Source of the DNA: JAJQCI01 sp964388305
Lineage (GTDB): Bacteria; Bacillota; Clostridia; Lachnospirales; CAG-274
Assembly: GCA_964388305.1 (NCBI GenBank)
Contig: CAYMAA010000001.1
Coordinates: 1-64,000, forward strand
Direction of reading: 5' to 3'
Length of the DNA stretch: 64,000 nt
Shown here one piece after another: positions 1 through 8,452 of this stretch (position 1 is its first letter; each line of letters opens with the position of its first letter). The notes beneath the pieces were generated by a model that was given only the letters and a program-made list of their open reading frames with translations, was not told where the DNA came from and ran no database searches. The position numbers were made by a program, and so were the translations under genes.

Positions 1-973
1 CCGTACCGTCTATTTGTGTGGTATACATATTTTCCTTATAATGATCCCAATGACCGCTGCGTTCCCAAAGAGCACGGTTAAGCATCATAGGTGTTTGAAT
101 TTCCACATAGCCTGCCCTGCGGTGAATTTCTCTCCAATAGTCGATAAGGGTGTTTTTAACAATCATTCCTTTAGGCAGGAAGAACGGGAAACCGGGGCCC
201 TCTTCAAGAAGAGCAAAAAGACCGAGCTGCTTGCCCAGCTTACGGTGGTCACGCTTTTTAGCCTCTTCTATAAGGCGAAGATGCTCTTCAAGGTCTGCTG
301 CTTTTGTAAATGCGGTGCCGTAAATACGGGAAAGCATTTTATTATTTTCGTTGCCCCTCCAATATGCGCCTGCCACTGATGTAAGCTTTACAGCCTTAAC
401 GGGTTTTGTGGAAACAAGGTGAGGGCCTGCGCACAAATCCGTAAAATCCCCCTGTTTATAGAAGGAAATAACCGCATCCTCGGGCAGATCCTTAATAAGC
501 TCTGCCTTATAAGGCTCGTCACGCTCCTCCATAAATTTAATTGCCTCTTCTCTCGGAAGCTCAAAGCGTTCAAGAGGTATATTTTCCTTGGCAATTTTTT
601 TCATTTCAGCTTCGATTTTTACAAGATCGTCTTCCGTAAAGGGGGTTGGTCTGTCAAAATCGTAATAAAAGCCGTCTGCGATTGCAGGGCCTATGGCAAG
701 CTTGGTTTCGGGGAAAAGACGTTTTACAGCCTGAGCCATAATGTGAGATGCGGTGTGGCGGAAAGCACGCTTGCCCTCGTCGCTGTCGAATGTGCAAAAC
801 TCCACTGTACAGTCCTTCGTAAGAGGTGTTCTTAAATCCTGTGTTTCTCCGTTTACCTTGGCGCAGCAAAGATTTCTTGCAAGACCCTCGGAAACAGCTT
901 TGCAGGCGTCCAAAAGGGTCGTACCCTGTTCATACTGCTTAACCGAACCGTCTTTTAAAGTTACGTTAATCAT
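1..973 (-). CDS. thrS: threonyl-tRNA synthetase, N-terminal part (gene runs off left edge)
   Basis: Charges tRNA-Thr with threonine in the cytoplasm. The 324 visible codons hold the N-terminal TGS domain (about residues 1-60) and the editing (tRNA SAD) domain, with the zinc-type motifs HTASH (about residue 75) and CAGPH (about residue 180). The start of the catalytic core follows, and the reading ends near the motif-2 approach at the window edge. The ATG at 973 has AGGAGG about 8 bases upstream (981-986), which settles the start. It follows a small lipoprotein gene on the same strand, which in turn follows a threonine-type T-box, so the T-box probably controls both. Truncated only by the window boundary. 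Family assignment is firm. Confidence 0.96.
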   Translation of the reverse strand, partial: MINVTLKDGSVKQYEQGTTLLDACKAVSEGLARNLCCAKVNGETQDLRTPLTKDCTVEFCTFDSDEGKRAFRHTASHIMAQAVKRLFPETKLAIGPAIADGFYYDFDRPTPFTEDDLVKIEAEMKKIAKENIPLERFELPREEAIKFMEERDEPYKAELIKDLPEDAVISFYKQGDFTDLCAGPHLVSTKPVKAVKLTSVAGAYWRGNENNKMLSRIYGTAFTKAADLEEHLRLIEEAKKRDHRKLGKQLGLFALLEEGPGFPFFLPKGMIVKNTLIDYWREIHRRAGYVEIQTPMMLNRALWERSGHWDHYKENMYTTQIDGT

Positions 974-1087
974 TTTAATTCCTCCTGTTTTCTTAACGTA
1001 TTTTTTGTTTTATGTACTATAATATACTATAAACTATAAAAAAATTTATTTTTGCTTTATTAGTTATTCGGGACTTATTATGTATGG

Positions 1088-1492
1088 CTATTCTCCATAT
1101 ACAATAAGCTGAGTTTCCCCGTTACTGTTCATATATACTTCTTCACTGCCGCCTATCATACCTATTGTGTAGAAGTTGACCATCCACATATTTGTTTCCT
1201 CATCATAAAAAACGGCGGCGGAGGTGTGTTCCACGGTACATTCCTTTGCGGCATTTTCCACCGCAGATGCGGAATCCGTTACGGGAGCGGGGGAGTAGTT
1301 TTTAAAATGCTCCGTTTGAACAAAGTCATCGGCAGCATCAATGCCGTTAAGTACATCATTATAAGAAAATTCCTTTACATCGGCTTGATTTTGCGCATCG
1401 GTTTCTTCATTATTAACGGAAGGCGCATTTGCGCAGCCGGATGCAACAAATGACAAAGCGGTTAAAAGAAAAATAACAGAAAGTATTTTCAT
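1088..1492 (-). CDS. small putative lipoprotein between Thr T-box and thrS
   Basis: Encodes 134 residues. The N-terminus has a charged start, a hydrophobic core and a lipobox (VASGC, Cys about residue 20), so it should be lipid-anchored on the outer face of the membrane. The mature part is acidic and rich in Asn/Gln at first, then contains a compact segment with a VYGE end; I recognise no family. The start at 1492 is chosen because GGAGA lies 7-8 bases upstream and because it gives the signal peptide directly. An upstream ATG at 1564 would run through the T-box terminator region and lacks a ribosome site. The gene sits directly downstream of the threonine T-box and about 115 bases before thrS, on the same strand. 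Function unknown. Confidence 0.75.
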   Translation of the reverse strand: MKILSVIFLLTALSFVASGCANAPSVNNEETDAQNQADVKEFSYNDVLNGIDAADDFVQTEHFKNYSPAPVTDSASAVENAAKECTVEHTSAAVFYDEETNMWMVNFYTIGMIGGSEEVYMNSNGETQLIVYGE

Positions 1493-1550
1493 AAGCTGTT
1501 CTCCGTAAATTATAACATGAGTATTTATATTGACATTTTTACAATGTAAT

Positions 1551-1772
1551 AAAAAACGCCCCACAAGCAGCGCCTATGGGACGAGATAAACTATTGTGTA
1601 TACCCGTTGTTCCACCCAAACAAGGTAGGTAATGCCATTAACGCAGGCCTGCGGGCGGCATTGACGCCTCTCAAAAGGGGGTACTTAAAAGCCCGTAAAA
1701 CAGGCGCTTTCAGCAAAATGCGCCATTCTCTGAGTTTTCGTATGCTTAAAGCTTGTCCTTCTTCCACGATTT
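1551..1772 (-). ncRNA. T-box leader, threonine type
   Basis: Read on the minus strand, the leader has the conserved T-box bulge sequence GGGTGGAACAACG (1603-1617), followed by a terminator hairpin (stem CGTCCCA/TGGGGCG around 1554-1585) and a run of six T (1551-1556). Stem I features such as GCTGAAAG are present near 1710. The likely specifier is ACC (1680-1682), a threonine codon, which fits thrS downstream. T-box leaders read through when uncharged tRNA binds; this is established for the family. The specifier call is from local context only and is less certain than the T-box itself. Confidence 0.85.
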
Positions 1773-1775
1773 ATT

Positions 1776-1806
1776 ATATTATTGCATTTTTAAAAGGCTT
1801 TGTCAA
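1776..1806 (-). promoter_or_regulatory. sigma-A type promoter for the Thr T-box transcript
   Basis: On the minus strand a perfect TTGACA (1801-1806) is followed by an AT-rich stretch holding several overlapping -10-like hexamers (AATAAT at 1778-1783 with a 17-base spacer, TAATAT at 1776-1781). The T-box starts just downstream. The exact -10 is ambiguous. Confidence 0.6.
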
Positions 1807-1899
1807 GTGTTAGTTTATTTTTTTGGGTATAAAAACAAAATAACAGCAGGACTGAAATGATCCGGCGCTAATTTTTATTTAAAGAATTTGAAAAAGCAA

Positions 1900-1928
1900 T
1901 TGACATATTTAGAAAAAAAATATATAAT
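1900..1928 (+). promoter_or_regulatory. sigma-A promoter of the cohesin-SLH scaffold gene
   Basis: Consensus TTGACA (1900-1905), a 17-base spacer and consensus TATAAT (1923-1928). Both hexamers match perfectly, which suggests strong constitutive transcription. The start site would be near 1935, leaving a leader of about 157 bases before the gene. Confidence 0.85.
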
Positions 1929-1934
1929 AGAGGA

Positions 1935-2091
1935 GTAAAAATGTTTTAAGAGATAAATAAGCTTAGAGCTATGTTGATTTTTCGGCAGATGTATAATTCC
2001 CGATGCAGCTGTGGTAATGTCGGCGGGTGCTGTGACCGTTATTTATCATAGGGAAGCATTTTATTAAAAATAAAATAAGGAGGAAGAGGAA
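1935..2091 (+). promoter_or_regulatory. structured 5' leader of the scaffold gene (unassigned)
   Basis: About 157 untranslated bases. A 9-bp helix pairs GATAAATAA (1952-1960) with TTATTTATC (2039-2047) and encloses about 78 bases. Inside, two short helices can form (TCGG 1982-1985 with CCGA 2000-2003; GCAGC near 2015 with GCTGT near 2029), giving a possible three-way junction. It matches no riboswitch class that I can recall (c-di-GMP-I/II, ZTP, THF, preQ1 and others were considered). It ends with a strong ribosome site AGGAGGAAGAGG. It could be an mRNA-stabilising leader or a regulator. Confidence 0.45.
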
Positions 2092-5000
2092 TTGAGAAAA
2101 TCAATTAAGAGAGCCATAAGCGGTATTTTGGCAGGTACCATGGTTCTTACGTCTTGCGTTATAAGCAATTTTACGGCATTTGCGGCAGCGGATACTACTC
2201 TTGCGGCCGGCAGTGTGAGCGGCAAGGCAGGCGAAACGGTTGAGGTTTCAATTGATCTTAGCGGAACAAAAGCGAACAATTCTACTTTCTGGGTAGAATA
2301 TGACTCTTCTGTTGCTAAGGCAACTTATGTTGAGCTTCTTGCAGAAGACGGTACTCTTGTTGACAAGACAGAAGATGTAATTTTTAACATTACGTCAGAT
2401 AATCTTGTAAACGGTGATGATGTTTTTTACAACAAATATCCCGATTATATCGGCAGTACCGATAAGACCAACGCCGATGCCGGTGTTTTAAAGCTTGCTT
2501 ATGACCTGGACAATAATGCCGAAGTTGACGGAACTGTTGCTAAAATTTCATTTACAATAAGCGACACAGCTAAGGCAGGGGACAGCACAGCCATTACTCT
2601 TACAGAGGTTGACACAAGAACTGCGCCTTTAGGAGATAACACTGATCTTACAGTGGAACCCGTTAACGGCTCTATAACCGTAGTTGATGAAACATCAGCG
2701 GCTACTACTTTCAGCGCAGCAAAGGTTGAGGGCAAGGCAGGAGAAGAGGTTACGGTTGACGTTAAGGTTAGCGGCGAGCCTGCTATTAACAACGCAACAT
2801 ATTGGTTATCATACGATTCTGCGGTTGCAAAGGCAACTAATGTTGAAATTCTTGCCAAAGACGGAGTACAGTACGAAGATGTTACAGGAGATGTAATTTA
2901 TACAATTACAGAAGATAATGTTACAGGCGATTACGGCAAGATTGATGCTGAAAAGTACGGCAGTCATGTTGGCGAGAACACAGCAGATGTTGGTATTTTA
3001 AAGCTTGCTTTCAGCCTGGACTACAATTCTGAAATCAGCAATGATACTGTTATTGCCAAGGTTACATTTACAATAGCTGCCGATGCTAAGGCAGGGGACA
3101 GCACAGATGTTACACTTGAAAACATCGAAACAAGAACAGCTCCAAACGGAGATAACATTGAAATTGATCCGATAATGGAGAACGGTTCAATTACAGTTAC
3201 AGAGGGCGGTTCAGCATCCGTTTATACATCTACTCTTACAGCAGATAAGGTAACGGCTAAGGCAGGAGAGACTGTTGACGTTGAAATTAAGCTTGACGGC
3301 ACACCTGCAAGCAACTCTACATTCTGGGTAGAGTATGATCCTTCCGTTGCAATAGCAACAAAGGTTATGCTGCTTGAAAGAGATAAAACAATGGGTGAAG
3401 AAACAGGTTCTGTAATTTATGAAATTACCAAGGATAACCTTGATAACGGCGATGAAGTTAAGTATGCTCCTTATGTTGACAGCGGAAAGACAACTGCCGA
3501 TGTCGGTATTCTTAAGCTTGCTTTCGGCTTAGATGCTAACGAGGTTATAACAGGCACTGTTGCTGTTATTACATTTGAGGTTGCTTCTGACGCTAAGGAA
3601 GGCACATATCCTATTACACTTGAGGATATTGATACAAGAACAGCTCCTAATGCTGACAATGCAAAGATTGATGTAACTGAGGTTGCGGGTTCAATTACTA
3701 TTGGCGAGCCTACACCTGAGGGAACAAAGCTTGAAGCAGACAAGGCAGTTGCAGCAGCTAAGACAGAAACAGTTACTGTAAACATTACCCTTAAGGATAT
3801 TGTTGGCGCTGTAAACAACGGTACATTCTGGATTACATACGATCCTGCATATATCGAAGTTACTGAAGGCAAGGTACTTGGTTCCGGCGGCACGTTAAGC
3901 GAGGATCTCTTACTTACAATTGAAGACGCCAATGTAAATCACGTTGATGCAACAGTTGGCAGCGGAAGCACAATTCTGGGCGCTGAAGACGACATTTACA
4001 CAACAGACGATATTGGCAAGACCAACTATGCAGTTGGTAAGATTAAGGCAGCATTTGCACTTGACAGCGTTTTAGGTGCAAGCGGAGTAGAATCTAACGT
4101 TATTACTGCAGATACTGTTGTTGCTACATTAACATTTAAGTTTAATGACGCAGCTCAGGCTGATACAGAATATCCTGTAACACTCAAGGTTGTTGAAGAT
4201 CACTTCTTCAATTCACCTGTTGCAACAGGCGACTTGTTTGTTCCTGTAGCAGTTGTTAACGGTTCGGTTAAGTATACCGAAACAGTAACAGAAGGCTCAA
4301 CAGAAACTTCTACAGAAGCTCCTACACAGGCTACAACCGAGACGCCAACACAGGCTACAACGGAAGCTCCAACTCAGGCTACAACGGAAGCTCCTACACA
4401 GGCTCCTACACAGGCTACAACGGAAGCTCCTACACAGGCTACAACAGAAGCGCCTGCACAGGTTACTACTCAAGCTCCTGCTGAGGAATCTTCAGTAGAA
4501 ACAACTCCTGCTTATGTTCGCCATAGCAGCGGCGGCAGTAGCGGCACAAGCCACTATGCAGTTTCAACAACACAAGCTACAACAGAAGCCGCAAGTCAGG
4601 CAGTAACCGAAGAATCTGTTGAAAATACAACAGAAGCAAGGGCACAGCTTGACATAAGCACACCTGCTAACGGATACCACTTTGCATACATTGCAGGCTA
4701 TCCTGACGGTACATTCGGGCCTACAAGGCAGATTTCCAGAGCCGAGGTTGCAGCTATATTTGCAAGACTTATTGAAGCTGACGGAAATATGCAGGTTTCA
4801 GGTACAGCTAATTATCCTGACGTAGACAACAGCAAGTGGTACGGCGGATATATTGGATACATTACCGATAAGGGTGTTATGACCGGCGATACAAGCGGTA
4901 CTTTCAGACCTGACAACTCTATTACAAGAGCAGAATTTGCTGTTGTACTTAGCAAGTTTGCAGGCAAGAAGAATGTAGAAGGCGTTGAATTCAGCGATGT

Positions 5001-5310
5001 TTCGGGACATTGGGCAGAAAGCGCCATTATGCAGGCAGCAGCTTACGGCTGGCTGGCAGGCAGTGACGGCAAGTTCAGACCTAACGACTATATTACAAGA
5101 GCCGAAGCAGTTACAGCTATTAACGCAGCTACAGGCAGAACACCTGACAAGGCTTACATTAATGCAAATGATGTAAATACATTCAGTGACCTTGCATCAA
5201 CAGCATGGTACTACTACAATGCTATTGAAGCTACAAATGCTCACTACTACACAGAGGGTGAAGTATGGTACGCTGATGAGGACGCATATAATGCAGCGCT
5301 TGCAAAATAA
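2092..5310 (+). CDS. cell-surface scaffold with four cohesin-like modules and three SLH domains
   Basis: A 1072-residue secreted anchoring scaffold. The order is: signal peptide (1-32, ending AFAA); four tandem cohesin-like modules of about 165-185 residues (about 36-200, 209-375, 379-540, 544-730), each with a GKAGETV-type first strand, an FWVEYD motif and a TRTAP or equivalent end; a Thr/Pro/Glu-rich linker of TEAPTQAT repeats (about 731-850); and three SLH domains (about 855-1030) with FRPDNSITRAE-type motifs. SLH domains bind cell-wall polymers and cohesins bind dockerins, so the protein should display up to four dockerin enzymes at the surface. The pectate lyase at 47307-50699 carries a dockerin and is a candidate client. 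The start is TTG at 2092, chosen for the AGGAGG 6-12 bases upstream and the signal peptide. The cohesin call rests on pattern; a divergent Ig-like module is the alternative. Confidence 0.82.
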   Translation: MRKSIKRAISGILAGTMVLTSCVISNFTAFAAADTTLAAGSVSGKAGETVEVSIDLSGTKANNSTFWVEYDSSVAKATYVELLAEDGTLVDKTEDVIFNITSDNLVNGDDVFYNKYPDYIGSTDKTNADAGVLKLAYDLDNNAEVDGTVAKISFTISDTAKAGDSTAITLTEVDTRTAPLGDNTDLTVEPVNGSITVVDETSAATTFSAAKVEGKAGEEVTVDVKVSGEPAINNATYWLSYDSAVAKATNVEILAKDGVQYEDVTGDVIYTITEDNVTGDYGKIDAEKYGSHVGENTADVGILKLAFSLDYNSEISNDTVIAKVTFTIAADAKAGDSTDVTLENIETRTAPNGDNIEIDPIMENGSITVTEGGSASVYTSTLTADKVTAKAGETVDVEIKLDGTPASNSTFWVEYDPSVAIATKVMLLERDKTMGEETGSVIYEITKDNLDNGDEVKYAPYVDSGKTTADVGILKLAFGLDANEVITGTVAVITFEVASDAKEGTYPITLEDIDTRTAPNADNAKIDVTEVAGSITIGEPTPEGTKLEADKAVAAAKTETVTVNITLKDIVGAVNNGTFWITYDPAYIEVTEGKVLGSGGTLSEDLLLTIEDANVNHVDATVGSGSTILGAEDDIYTTDDIGKTNYAVGKIKAAFALDSVLGASGVESNVITADTVVATLTFKFNDAAQADTEYPVTLKVVEDHFFNSPVATGDLFVPVAVVNGSVKYTETVTEGSTETSTEAPTQATTETPTQATTEAPTQATTEAPTQAPTQATTEAPTQATTEAPAQVTTQAPAEESSVETTPAYVRHSSGGSSGTSHYAVSTTQATTEAASQAVTEESVENTTEARAQLDISTPANGYHFAYIAGYPDGTFGPTRQISRAEVAAIFARLIEADGNMQVSGTANYPDVDNSKWYGGYIGYITDKGVMTGDTSGTFRPDNSITRAEFAVVLSKFAGKKNVEGVEFSDVSGHWAESAIMQAAAYGWLAGSDGKFRPNDYITRAEAVTAINAATGRTPDKAYINANDVNTFSDLASTAWYYYNAIEATNAHYYTEGEVWYADEDAYNAALAK

Positions 5311-5351
5311 GAGTAATTAATAATTACTTGAAAAATTAGAGTAAATTTTTA

Positions 5352-5379
5352 CCCCGAGGTTAAACCCTCGGGGTTTTTT
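5352..5379 (+). terminator. rho-independent terminator after the scaffold gene
   Basis: Stem CCCCGAGG (5352-5359) pairs with CCTCGGGG (5366-5373), followed by six T (5374-5379). It overlaps the last two bases of the convergent gpr gene. Confidence 0.92.
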
Positions 5380-6349
5380 ATTGCGTATATCGGTTAATAT
5401 CATCAGAAGAGATTGCAGGGTGAAGAGCTATATTAATTGAGTTTGATATAATGTTTGTTAAACGGTTTATAACGGAGTCTACCTCTTTAGGGGTAACAAA
5501 CAGGTTAGAGGCTGACGGGGTAAGCAGACCCGATATAAGATCGTACTTGTCATCATCTGTCATAGAGTTAAGGAGCTGATACAGGGCGGTGCTTTTGGTG
5601 GTTTGGTTAATAAGCTCGTTAAGAATTGTGTTTAATGTATCGTTTACAAGGGTTGCGGCATCTACAACAGTGGGAACACCTATGGCTATTACAGGTATAC
5701 CCAATGTTTTTTTGCTAAGCTCCATACGCTTATTGCCAACACCGGAGCCGGGGCATACTCCCGAGTCCGCAATTTGAATGGTAGTGTTAATTCTGGCGGC
5801 GGAACGGGCGGCAAGGGCATCTACCGCAATTATGTGTGTGGGTTTAATTTTTTCAGCAATGCCCTGTATAATTTCGCCTGTTTCAATGCCTGTAATGCCC
5901 ATAACCCCCGGAGAAATGGCGGCAACACTGCGTACATTTTCATCTATATCCTCAGGCACTTGAGAAGAAATATGCCGAGTAACAAGTATTTTAGAAATTA
6001 CTTTAGGGCCTAAAGCATCGGGCGTTACATACTGATTACCCAAACCCACAACCAAAATATTTGAGTTTTCTTTCAGATTTAAGAGAGAAATTAGAGAGGA
6101 GCTGAGAATTTTTATAATTTGTTCGTGAGAGGAAATTTCGTTTTCCTTTAAGGATTGGCTTTCCAATGTAATATATGTGCCGGACGGCTTGCCTGTTGCC
6201 TGCTCCGCCTCTTGAGAGGTTATTTTTACTGTGGTAAGGTGTATATTATTTATATCCTTTTCTTCCATATTTAAACCGTTTATGCTTTGGGAGGAAAAGG
6301 ACTGCGCAATTTCCATTGCCAAATCCGTGCGTGGTGTAAATTTATTCAT
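5378..6349 (-). CDS. gpr: GPR spore germination protease
   Basis: A 323-residue endopeptidase that degrades small acid-soluble spore proteins during germination, made in the forespore as a zymogen. The sequence shows the family's N-terminal propeptide with the RTDLAMEIA stretch, the VVGLGNQYVTPDALGP motif (about residue 100), the GIETGEIIQGI segment and the ADSGVCPGSGVGNKR region. Length is typical. The start at 6349 has AAGGAGG nine bases upstream. It is monocistronic, convergent with the scaffold gene and downstream of the trp operon terminator. A forespore (sigma-G or sigma-F) promoter is expected from biology, but I could not pick one out confidently. Confidence 0.95.
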   Translation of the reverse strand: MNKFTPRTDLAMEIAQSFSSQSINGLNMEEKDINNIHLTTVKITSQEAEQATGKPSGTYITLESQSLKENEISSHEQIIKILSSSLISLLNLKENSNILVVGLGNQYVTPDALGPKVISKILVTRHISSQVPEDIDENVRSVAAISPGVMGITGIETGEIIQGIAEKIKPTHIIAVDALAARSAARINTTIQIADSGVCPGSGVGNKRMELSKKTLGIPVIAIGVPTVVDAATLVNDTLNTILNELINQTTKSTALYQLLNSMTDDDKYDLISGLLTPSASNLFVTPKEVDSVINRLTNIISNSINIALHPAISSDDINRYTQ

Positions 6350-6409
6350 TTTTTGCCTCCTTGAGTTTATTTATTTTTATTGTAACCCGTTTTAGGAAAG
6401 TTATAAGGC

Positions 6410-6463
6410 AAAAAAACCGCCTTTACAGCAGTTATCCCAATGACAAAACTACTGCAAAGACGG
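6410..6463 (-). terminator. terminator of the trp operon
   Basis: On the minus strand a 14-15 bp stem with wobble pairs (6449-6463 with 6417-6431) is followed by seven T (6410-6416). It lies just after the trpA stop and before gpr. Confidence 0.85.
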
Positions 6464-6471
6464 GTAACTTC

Positions 6472-7257
6472 TTATTTTTGAAGATTGGAAATACTTTGCT
6501 TTATTTTTGAAACGAAGTCCGCTATGTACGGCCGGGAATTTGTGCCGTACTGCCCAATTTGCTTTACAATGGCAGAGCCTATAATTACCCCATCGGCATA
6601 TTGTGCCATTTCAGCCGCCTGTTTTGGGTTGGAAATTCCAAAGCCTATGGCGCAGGGAATGTTTGGGTTTGCCTTCCGCACAAGCTCCGTCATGGCGGAA
6701 ATATTTGTGGTAATTTCCGACCGAATACCGGTTACACCAAGGGAAGATACGCAGTATACAAAGCCTTCGGCAGAGGCGGCGATTTTTAAAATTCTGTCCT
6801 CGGAGGTAGGGGCAATAAGGCTTATAAAGTCCATACCGTGTTTACGAAAGGCAGGGGCGAACTCCTCCTTTTCCTCAAAAGGAACATCGGGGAGAATAAT
6901 GCCGTCCATACCTACTTCTGCGGCTGTTTTTGCAAAACGCTCTATACCATAAGAGAAAACCACGTTTGCGTATGTCATAAATACAAGAGGTGTTGACAGT
7001 GTTTTACGCAGATCCTTAACCATTTCAAAAATTTTATCCGTTGTTGTGCCTGCGGATAATGCCCTTATATTTGCGGCTTGAATAACGGGGCCTTCCGCCG
7101 TTGGGTCGGAAAAAGGTATGCCAAGCTCAATAATGTCAGCTCCGTATTCAGCCATTGTTTTAACAAGCAGGGCGGTTGTTTCCAAATTAGGATCACCGCA
7201 GGTTATAAAGGGTATAAATGCTTTTCCGTTTTTAAATGCGTTTTTAATATTACTCAT
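6472..7257 (-). CDS. trpA: tryptophan synthase alpha chain
   Basis: Cleaves indole-3-glycerol phosphate to indole and glyceraldehyde-3-phosphate, and passes indole to TrpB through the complex tunnel. The 261 residues form a TIM barrel; the catalytic Glu is in ELGIPFSDP and the catalytic Asp in the same region. The phosphate site GFGISNP is near residue 210. The start is placed at 7257 (MSNIK), where GAGGTG sits 8 bases upstream inside trpB and the gene overlaps the trpB stop by 8 bases. A start at 7293 would add 12 residues of trpB-overlapping sequence without a ribosome site. Last gene of the trp operon. Confidence 0.96.
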   Translation of the reverse strand: MSNIKNAFKNGKAFIPFITCGDPNLETTALLVKTMAEYGADIIELGIPFSDPTAEGPVIQAANIRALSAGTTTDKIFEMVKDLRKTLSTPLVFMTYANVVFSYGIERFAKTAAEVGMDGIILPDVPFEEKEEFAPAFRKHGMDFISLIAPTSEDRILKIAASAEGFVYCVSSLGVTGIRSEITTNISAMTELVRKANPNIPCAIGFGISNPKQAAEMAQYADGVIIGSAIVKQIGQYGTNSRPYIADFVSKIKQSISNLQK

Positions 7258-8440
7258 AAATGTTTTCACCTCTGTATCTTGCAATGGCGGCACAGTCCTT
7301 ATCTCCTCTGCCTGAAATGTTTATTACAATAATTTTATCCTTTGCCATGGTTGGAGCAAGCTTTAAAGCATAAGCTACGGCATGGGCGGACTCTATGGCA
7401 GGTATAATGCCATCTGTACGGCTTAAATACTCAAAAGCGTTTACTGCCTCATCATCGGTTATGGCAACATATTCCGCTCTGCCAATATCGTGCAGCCATG
7501 CGTGCTCGGGGCCTATGCCGGGGTAATCCAACCCTGCGGAAATTGAGTAAACAGGGGCAATTTGACCGTATTTGTCCTGACAGAAGTAGGACTTCATACC
7601 GTGGAATATGCCAAGAGAGCCTGTATTTATTGTGGCGGCGGTTTCAAATGTGTCTATTCCTCTGCCTGCCGCTTCACAGCCAATAAGACGAACGGAGGGG
7701 TCTTTTATAAAGTTATAAAATGCGCCCATGGCATTGCTGCCGCCGCCCACGCAGGCAATTACCGCATCGGGCAGACGGTTTTCCTTTTCCATAATCTGCT
7801 GTTTAATTTCTTTGGAAATTACCGACTGAAAATCTCTTACAATCATAGGGAAAGGGTGAGGGCCCATAACTGAGCCTAAGCAATAGTGAGTGTCGTCTAT
7901 ACGGTTTGTCCACTCACGCATTGCCTCGGAAACTGCGTCCTTTAGGGTTGCCGTGCCTGTTTTTACGGGAATAACCTCCGAGCCTAAAAGACGCATACGG
8001 TACACGTTAAGAGCCTGCCTTTTAGTGTCCTCTTCTCCCATAAATACCACACATTCCATACCCAAAAGGGCGGCGGCGGTGGCTGTTGCAACACCGTGCT
8101 GACCTGCGCCTGTTTCCGCAATTAAACGTGTTTTGCCCATTTTTTTTGCCAAAAGCGCCTGACCCAGAACATTGTTTATTTTGTGAGAGCCTGTATGGTT
8201 TAAGTCCTCACGTTTAAGATAAATTTTTGCGCCGCCTAAGTCCTCAGTCATTTTTTTTGCAAAGTACAGCCTGCTTGGTCTGCCTGCATACTCGTTAAAA
8301 AGCTCCGTAAGCTCCCTGTTGAAGTCGGGATCGTTTTTATAGCGGTTATATGCTTTTTCAAGCTCAATTACGGCATTCATTAATGTTTCGGGAATATATC
8401 TGCCCCCGTGTATGCCAAAGCGTCCTGTTGTTTTATCCAT
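7250..8440 (-). CDS. trpB: tryptophan synthase beta chain
   Basis: PLP enzyme that condenses indole with serine to tryptophan. 396 residues, normal length. The PLP lysine is in HTGSHKINN (about residue 85), and the glycine-rich phosphate loop CVGGGSNAMG is near residue 230. The start at 8440 has AGGTGAT just upstream. It follows trpF by about 12 bases and overlaps trpA by 8 bases, which fits translational coupling of the alpha and beta subunits. Confidence 0.97.
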   Translation of the reverse strand: MDKTTGRFGIHGGRYIPETLMNAVIELEKAYNRYKNDPDFNRELTELFNEYAGRPSRLYFAKKMTEDLGGAKIYLKREDLNHTGSHKINNVLGQALLAKKMGKTRLIAETGAGQHGVATATAAALLGMECVVFMGEEDTKRQALNVYRMRLLGSEVIPVKTGTATLKDAVSEAMREWTNRIDDTHYCLGSVMGPHPFPMIVRDFQSVISKEIKQQIMEKENRLPDAVIACVGGGSNAMGAFYNFIKDPSVRLIGCEAAGRGIDTFETAATINTGSLGIFHGMKSYFCQDKYGQIAPVYSISAGLDYPGIGPEHAWLHDIGRAEYVAITDDEAVNAFEYLSRTDGIIPAIESAHAVAYALKLAPTMAKDKIIVINISGRGDKDCAAIARYRGENIYE

Positions 8441-8452
8441 TTTATCACCTGC

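Noticed and set aside
1607..1813. A 68-codon frame on the plus strand
   Set aside because: It is antisense to the threonine T-box RNA and has no ribosome site.
1935..2091. c-di-GMP or other known riboswitch in the scaffold leader
   Set aside because: None of the conserved core motifs of the classes I know could be found.
4291..4500. Tandem DNA repeats that could look like a CRISPR array
   Set aside because: They encode the TEAPTQAT linker of the scaffold protein, are in frame, have no spacers and no cas genes nearby.
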